Below are positions 56,423-64,000 of a stretch of DNA of 64,000 bases, piece by piece. The DNA lies in the NCBI GenBank assembly GCA_964036275.1, contig CAXIWQ010000208.1, forward strand, positions 62,001 through 126,000, written 5' to 3'. The notes beneath the pieces are model-generated. The model saw nothing but the letters and a program-made list of their open reading frames with translations, made no database searches and was not told the DNA's origin. This stretch comes from Litoditis marina. Taxonomy: Eukaryota > Nematoda > Chromadorea > Rhabditida > Rhabditidae. The position numbers and the translations under genes are program-made. The stretch's first letter is position 1. The number at the start of each line of letters is the position of its first letter.

Positions 56423-59400
56423 GCGCCGCTGGATAACAATTAAGAATTTTCATCCGGTTCCTTCTTGTCGATTATTTGTCAGTTTATTACTATAACAATA
56501 TGAAACAAAGTTGAATTGTAATTAAATTATACTTTTATTCATAAAACACAGCATAAACACATAATTGTATCACTTCAAATATACACAGATTCCACGTAGA
56601 AATAGATAGTTGCATTCCTGTTTTCACTCGTCCAGAGCAGAAAAACTCGATCTGAAATGTAAAAATGAACGTATCGGAATGAAATGCACATTAACACCTC
56701 GGCAAACGTGGCTTACAACCCAAAAACTAGAGTAACTCACGCCAATTTACTCTTTTGATCCAATTACACTGATATGAAGGTTTGAAGGTGTTTAAATAAA
56801 AGAAGAATACGTTATTTCTTTCTTAAGTAACAGCTTCGCGGTAAAAAAAAGTTGATTCCATTTGTGGTTACAAAAATACCGACTAATATCGAGAGCACGG
56901 AAAATAATTGAAAATGGTCAATCTCAAAATGTTTCCATGAAATTAGATCACTACTATATGGCCGAATAGCCATGAAAATCGGAAAAGGGGTTACTTTTTC
57001 GCCGAAAACGAGGTATGTTTTTAATTTTAATGTAAAATCATTATTCAATTCAATGTAAAAACGCCATATACTAGAGCTTATAAACACACAGAATACATCA
57101 ATCACACACCTCCATTCCAAGCTCGATCCCATGAGGAGAGATAACACTACATTCACACGACGACCACAGTAAGCAGAACAGCGAACCTAAAAAAAAGAAA
57201 GTAAACGAAGCAGAAAGTAAACGAATCATAATTATAGTTTCGGTCATTCCCACTGAGACTTGGCCGCGTGCCAAAGAATATTCCAGTCAATTTTTCCCCA
57301 CTTTGTAGTTATTCGAAAAACTGCAAATTTCTGTTAGCGATGGTTCAGTTTCATAACACGTAAACGAAAAATGTCCTTAGAATGCTCTAGTTTTCCCTAG
57401 GAAATAAGCATCCAGAAATCTTAGCACGATGCCAGCAGGTCTCAGTGGGAATGAAACAAACTATACACTACCGAAAATTTGACTATCCGAAACTGAAATA
57501 ACAGAGAACTGAACTCACCACTAACGGAATTTCCAGAAGATCTTAGTTGGGGATCAGACGTGAACGGAACCGTGTAAGAGGTAGACAGACACTACGATCA
57601 TCTCCTGTAAAGAGCGCGATGAACCGAGGCGCCACCAACTAGATAAAACACATAACAAGGTTATCCGAAAAAGCCAGCTGATGTATGCTTTTTCTATGAA
57701 TGAAGACGCGGGTCCCTGTTGGCACACACCACCTATGTTGTCCGAGCGGCCACAAAAACTCGAAAAACAAACTAATTTTCCGCTGAAAACATACATGAGG
57801 CGACTTTGTTGTGCTCAGAAGTTTATTGAAAATCAGGTGTTTCATGTGAATGACTAAACTGAAAACTGGTAGGGGAAAACATTTCAACAGTAAAGCTCGA
57901 CAGTTATTGAAATTCGCGTAGTTTGAAATCCGTTTCGCGAAGGAAAACGGGTGAATCTATGAACTACCCAACAAAGTCGCCCTACGATTGGCTGAAACGA
58001 GAATTTTTGTCTATTTTTTTTAATTCATTCAAATAGTCCGACCATATTGTGTGTTTACCAAATCCCGATGAAAATTCATGAACTTCAAAAAAAAAGATAA
58101 CTTACACACATATCTCGTCCACAAAAATGAATATTTTGCCCGCGCGATGGGCGAGGGCGAGATAGACTCCATCACATCCGAGAATATAAAATGACTTGTT
58201 ATCCGAAACATAGAAATGTGTACCTAATTAAATGTGTTCCTAATTAAGTCATCGCCTATGTACACCCGGAAAAAATTGTACAATCGTCATCCCCCTCCTC
58301 CAATCGTCATCCCCCTCCACAGCTTCCTATAGAGATGGAAGTGATTGTAAAAGGGGAGTAATTGTACAATGTACCAGTGTGGTGTCACTACTCCCCAACA
58401 AGGGATCCCTTCTAAAAAAAAAGATAACACAAACCAAACGTGGGGCGACTTTGTAGAATGGTCCACATATTCACCCGTTTTCTTCCAAATTAGCACTTGA
58501 ATCTACCCCAGTTTCAACAACTGTCAGACTTTATTATCGAAAACTCTATACTTTCCACCCAGTTTTGTGTTTGATTACCCAGAAAAACACCTGATTTTTA
58601 ATAATTGTTTGTGGAAAACAATATCGCCTCACGTGTGACACAAACACTCCGAGATTTTGCGTCACAACTCACAAATGAACCGGTTCTCCTCACCGAAAAA
58701 TAAATATCAACAATTTGTCGATACAAGTTGTTGATAGAGGGATTTATGAACGGAAGTCTCACGGTAGTTTCATGTCAATGACATCGATTTACAGTGAAAT
58801 TGCCATTACTTTGCTAAAACTTTGATGATCCTGAAATAACAGAAGTCCCAGATAACTAAACTAATTACTAATGGGCTTTCTAGAAGATCTCGCGTAAACG
58901 GATCCTTCGCATGACGTTAACAAATACATCTGCAAAAGGCGCATGAACCAAAGCACCATATACACAGCACACAACATAATACACGGCAAATGTTTGATGC
59001 AAACTCAAAACGCTTTTTTACATCAGAAAATTAGCTGTCAAATTGTGTGAAAAGAGCAATTAGTGATTCGCAACCTTAAGTTTACTGCTCATCCGTGTTG
59101 ACAAATGAACTGGAGAGACATTGACAAATGAACTGGAGAGACACGAGTTTTCACAAGTAATAGTAATGAAAACCAACCTTAATAAGTCGCACTGCAGATT
59201 ATATTCGAAACTCCTGGTGAACTCACTTCCGAGTGGCCTGAAATCAGCAGTAAGGATGATGAATGCTCGAAATAGAACCGAATAATCACAACACAACAAA
59301 AATGGGTAACACTTTATTCGCGGACGAATAATCAGTGCTTAAGCTGACAACGAACATAGATTAAGTGACTTGTATTCAGTGGGAGCAAAAATCTAAAAGC

Positions 59401-60190
59401 AAAAAGCGAAAGAGAGAGAACTAATATTAGCCATTAGCCAATAAATGTCGCGAGTTTAAAAAGGCCTTATGAGAAAACCGGGCATTCTACTGCTAATAAA
59501 AAACAGACTACTGGCATTTACAGCTGTGAAATAGAACTTGCCAACGCCTAACATCTTTCGCTAAGGAGAAGTAACAAAAAAAATCATATCTGGCCTAAAA
59601 TGTTGCCTTTGAACCCATTTTTTGCGCTCGGCAGTAGTTGGTGGGGTCAGAATCATACGAAATTTTAATCATCCTATGCTGAACTAAAATATGATAACAG
59701 AAATAATTAAATAAAACCAACTTGAAACAATAAAAATGAAAACAAGAAAGTTGCGAATTTCGAAAATGAGCTCAAATAAAGGTCTGCAAAGCACCCAGTA
59801 CGGTACGGTATAGCTGGGGCGCGGTTGGTGTTGCCAGTGAGCGACTGCTCGGGTTGAAATTACAAAAAGCGAACAATAAACGGGGAAAACACTGTATTTG
59901 TTATTGTAACAAGAACTTTTAGAACTGAATAATAAAAGTCGTTGTATATTGTCTTGCTCAGGGTGTAAAACTCCGAAACAATTATAAGATGATCGCATGT
60001 GTATTGTAGTGATTTTCTAAACGGAAATTTTGGTTAACTAATGTCAGTTTCTATCAACCCAATCATTGTATAACTTTTCGGAATTAATGAGTTTATAAAA
60101 ATCGTATTTTATATCCTTATCAACCAGTTTGACCCCTCTAATTGTGATTTTATCGGATTTTAGCCTTTGTCGGCGGCGAGCCGGTTCGTT

Positions 60191-60228
60191 GCCGATGCCC
60201 TGCCGGGTCGACCCGGCAGGGCATCGGC
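60191..60228. repeat. 38-bp perfect palindrome at the right end of the island
   Basis: GCCGATGCCCTGCCGGGTC and its exact reverse complement are adjacent with no spacer (centre GTC|GAC), about 15 bp from the satellite C junction. Confidence 0.85.
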
Positions 60229-60243
60229 AGGATTCTATCAGAG

Positions 60244-63200
60244 TACTCGCAAATGAAACTTCGTATTCGCAATTACTCGCAAATGAAACTTCGTATTCAC
60301 AATTACTAGTGAATGAAACATCGTATTCGCAATTATTCGCAAATGAAACCTCGTATTCGCAATTACTCGCAAATGAAACTTCGTATTCGCAATTACTCGC
60401 AAATGAAACATCGTATTCGCAAATGAAACTTCGTATTCGCAATTATTCGCAAATGAAACATCGTATTCGCAAATGAAACTTCGTATTCGCAATTACTCGC
60501 AAATGAAACTTCGTATTCGCAATTACTCGCAAATGAAACATCGTATTCGCAATTATTCGCAAATAAAACCTCGTATTCGCAATTTCTCGCAAATGAAACT
60601 TCGTATTCGCAATTACTCGCAAATGAAACTTCGTATTCACAATTACTAGTGAATGAAACATCGTATTCGCAATTATTCGCAAATGAAACCTCGTATTCGC
60701 AATTACTCGCAAATGAAACTTCGTATTCGCAATTACTCGCAAATGAAACATCGTATTCGCAAATGACACTTCGTATTCGCAATTATTCGCAAATGAAACA
60801 TAGTATTCGCAAATGAAACTTCGTATTCGCAATTACTCGCAAATGAAACTTCGTATTCGCAATTACTCGCAATTGAAACATCGTATTCGCAAATGACACT
60901 TCGTATTCGCAATTATTCGCAAATGAAACATAGTATTCGCAAATGAAACTTCGTATTCGCAATTACTCGCAAATGAAACTTCGTATTCGCAATTACTCGC
61001 AAATGAAACTTCGTATTCACAATTACTAGTGAATGAAACATCGTATTCGCAATTATTCGCAAATGAAACCTCGTATTCGCAATTACTCGCAAATGAAACT
61101 TCGTATTCGCAATTACTCGCAAATGAAACATCGTATTCGCAAATGAAACTTCGTATTCGCAATTATTCGCAAATGAAACATCGTATTCGCAAATGAAACT
61201 TCGTATTCGCAATTACTCGCAAACGAAACTTCGTATTCGCAATTACTCGCAAATGAAACATCGTATTCGCAATTATTCGCAAATAAAACCTCGTATTCGC
61301 AATTTCTCGCAAATGAAACTTCGTATTCGCAATTACTCGCAAATAAAACTTCGTATTCGCAATTACTCGCAAATGAAACTTCGTATTCACAATTACTCGC
61401 AAATGAAACTTCGTATTCGCAATTACTCGTAAATGAAACATCGTATTCGCAATTATTCGCAAATGAAACCTCGTATTCGCAATTACTCGCAAATGAAACT
61501 TCGTATTCGCAATTATTCGCAAATGAAACATAGTATTCGCAATGAAACTTCGTATTCGCAATTACTCGCAAATGAAACTTTGTATTCGCAATTACTCGTA
61601 AATGAAACATCGTATTCGCAATTATTCGCAAATGAAACCTCGTATTCGCAATTACTCGCAAATGAAACTTCGTATTCGCAATTACTCGCAAATGAAACTT
61701 CGTATTCGCAATTACTCGCAAATGAAACTTCGTATTCGCAATTACTCGCAATTGAAACATCGTATTCGCAAATGACACTTCGTATTCGCAATTATTCGCA
61801 AATGAAACATAGTATTCGCAAATGAAACTTCGTATTCGCAATTACTCGCAAATGAAACTTCGTATTCGCAATTACTCGCAAATGAAACTTCGTATTCACA
61901 ATTACTAGTGAATGAAACATCGTATTCGCAATTATTCGCAAATGAAACCTCGTATTCGCAATTACTCGCAAATGAAACATCGTATTCGCAAATGAAACTT
62001 CGTATTCGCAATTATTCGCAAATGAAACATCGTATTCGCAAATGAAACTTCGTATTCGCAATTACTCGCAAATCAAACTTCGTATTCGCAATTACTCGCA
62101 AATGAAACATCGTATTCGCAATTATTCGCAAATAAAACCTCGTATTCGCAATTTCTCGCAAATGAAACTTCGTATTCGCAATTACTCGCAAATACAACTT
62201 CGTATTCGCAATTACTCGCAAATGAAACTTCGTATTCACAATTACTCGCAAATGAAACTTCGTATTCGCAATTACTCGCAAATGAAACATCGTATTCGCA
62301 AATGAAACTTCGTATTCGCAATTACTCGCAAATGAAACTTCGTATTCGCAATTACTCGCAAATGAAACATCGTATTCGCAATCATTCGCAAATAAAACCT
62401 CGTATTCGCAATTTCTCGCAAATGAAACTTCGTATTCGCAATTATTCGCAAATGAAACATAGTATTCGCAAATGAAACTTCGTATTCGCAATTACTCGCA
62501 AATGAAACATCGTATTCGCAATTACTCGCAAATGAAACATCGTATTCGCAAATGAAACTTCGTATTCGCAATTACTCGCAAATGAAACTTCGTATTCGCA
62601 ATTACTCGCAAATGAAACATCGTATTCGCAATCATTCGCAAATAAAACCTCGTATTCGCAATTTCTCGCAAATGAAACTTCGTATTCGCAATTATTCGCA
62701 AATGAAACATAGTATTCGCAAATGAAACTTCGTATTCGCAATTACTCGCAAATGAAACTTTGTATTCGCAATTACTCGTAAATGAAACATCGTATTCGCA
62801 ATTATTCGCAAATGAAACCTCGTATTCGCAATTACTCGCAAATGAAACTTCGTATTCGCAATTACTCGCAAATGAAACTTCGTATTCGCAATTACTCGCA
62901 AATGAAACTTCGTATTCGCAATTACTCGCAAATGAAACTTCGTATTCGCAATTACTCGCAATTGAAACATCGTATTCGCAAATGACACTTCGTATTCGCA
63001 ATTATTCGCAAATGAAACATAGTATTCGCAAATGAAACTTCGTATTCGCAATTACTCGCAAATGAAACTTCGTATTCGCAATTACTCGCAAATGAAACTT
63101 CGTATTCACAATTACTAGTGAATGAAACATCGTATTCGCAATTATTCGCAAATGAAACCTCGTATTCGCAATTACTCGCAAATGAAACTTCGTATTCGCA

Positions 63201-64000
63201 ATTACTCGCAAATGAAACATCGTATTCGCAAATGAAACTTCGTATTCGCAATTATTCGCAAATGAAACATCGTATTCGCAAATGAAACTTCGTATTCGCA
63301 ATTACTCGCAAATGAAACTTCGTATTCGCAATTACTCGCAAATGAAACATCGTATTCGCAATTATTCGCAAATAAAACCTCGTATTCGCAATTTCTCGCA
63401 AATGAAACTTCGTATTCGCAATTACTCGCAAATAAAACTTCGTATTCGCAATTACTCGCAAATGAAACTTCGTATTCACAATTACTCGCAAATGAAACTT
63501 CGTATTCGCAATTACTCGCAAATGAAACATCGTATTCGCAAATGAAACTTCGTATTCGCAATTACTCGCAAATGAAACTTCGTATTCGCAATTACTCGCA
63601 AATGAAACATCGTATTCGCAATCATTCGCAAATAAAACCTCGTATTCGCAATTTCTCGCAAATGAAACTTCGTATTCGCAATTATTCGCAAATGAAACAT
63701 AGTATTCGCAAATGAAACTTTGTATTCGCAATTACTCGTAAATGACACTTCGTATTCGCAATTATTCGCAAATGAAACATAGTATTCGCAAATGAAACTT
63801 CGTATTCGCAATTACTCGCAAATGAAACTTCGTATTCGCAATTACTCGCAAATGAAACTTCGTATTCACAATTACTAGTGAATGAAACATCGTATTCGCA
63901 ATTATTCGCAATGAAACCTCGTATTCGCAATTACTCGCTAATGAAACTTCGTATTCGCAATTACTCGCAAATGAAACATCGTATTCGCAAATGAAACTTC
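60244..64000. repeat. Satellite C array, second part, running off the window
   Basis: Same 10-bp block satellite, resuming in the same orientation as 42123-56302 and continuing to the end. Occasional single-base losses (for example GCAATGAAAC near 61540 and 63911) shift the register. Confidence 0.96.

Larger units (their letters stand above)
56303..60243. mobile_element. Non-satellite island inside satellite C, probable non-autonomous insertion
   Basis: 3.94 kb of AT-rich unique-looking sequence, flanked on both sides by TACT (56299-56302 and 60244-60247). This could be a 4-bp target duplication of the satellite TTACTCGC motif. Near both ends the same 25-bp word occurs in the same orientation (GAGCCGGTTGGTTGCCGATG.. 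at 56325-56349; one mismatch at 60178-60202), each part of a hairpin. No open frame exceeds about 115 codons and none shows a domain. I see no tRNA or rRNA gene. Class of element not recognised. Confidence 0.55.

Noticed and set aside
56812..57156. 114-codon minus-strand frame in the island
   Set aside because: Hydrophobic, AT-driven, no domain, no neighbouring gene signals; similar frames are expected by chance in 3.9 kb.
1..64000. CRISPR array
   Set aside because: Repeats are contiguous satellites without unique spacers, and the context is eukaryotic.

Overview
The window is eukaryotic, almost certainly from an animal genome. About three quarters of it is tandem satellite DNA, and the only gene-rich part is an integrated Maverick/Polinton-type (adintovirus-like) DNA virus element that has been rearranged into a large palindrome. 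Evidence for a eukaryote: introns with GT..AG borders, AATAAA signals after stop codons, a short LTR element with a tRNA-type primer site, and three satellite families. The species cannot be named from the sequence; an invertebrate is plausible because such elements and satellites are common there (inference). No database search was run, so family names rest on visible motifs, size and gene order.

Layout: (1) 1-7846, satellite A (about 41-bp monomer, + orientation), interrupted at 613-1938 by a short non-autonomous LTR retrotransposon with 273-bp LTRs and a 5-bp target duplication. (2) 7847-21876, the viral element: two near-identical 6.36-kb arms in opposite orientation (7847-14205 and 15519-21876) around a 1.3-kb single-copy centre (14206-15518). 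(3) 21877 to about 36098, satellite A again but in the reverse orientation, so the palindrome continues into the flanking satellite. (4) about 36099-42122, satellite B (67-bp monomer), holding a 111-bp-arm foldback insertion at 36875-37170. (5) about 42123-56302 and 60244-64000, satellite C, built from 10-bp blocks. (6) 56303-60243, a non-satellite island with TACT at both borders and a repeated hairpin motif near each end.

Each viral arm carries, from the centre outward: a penton-like minor capsid candidate, a compact five-exon gene with an acidic frame and an overlapping arginine-rich frame, a two-finger C2H2 protein, an adenain-like cysteine protease (frameshifted), a small basic Gly/Arg protein, the double-jelly-roll major capsid gene (two in-frame stops) and a two-exon Cys-containing gene near the terminus. 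The centre holds a conserved small ORF, a duplicated 216-bp repeat and the C-terminal half of a packaging ATPase, truncated at the palindrome junction. DNA polymerase B and integrase genes are absent. The capsid stops and the protease frameshift are shared by both arms, so they predate the inverted duplication or were spread by gene conversion; a further capsid frameshift is in the left arm only. The element therefore looks like a dead or defective integrated virus that was later duplicated head to head, with several accessory genes still open.
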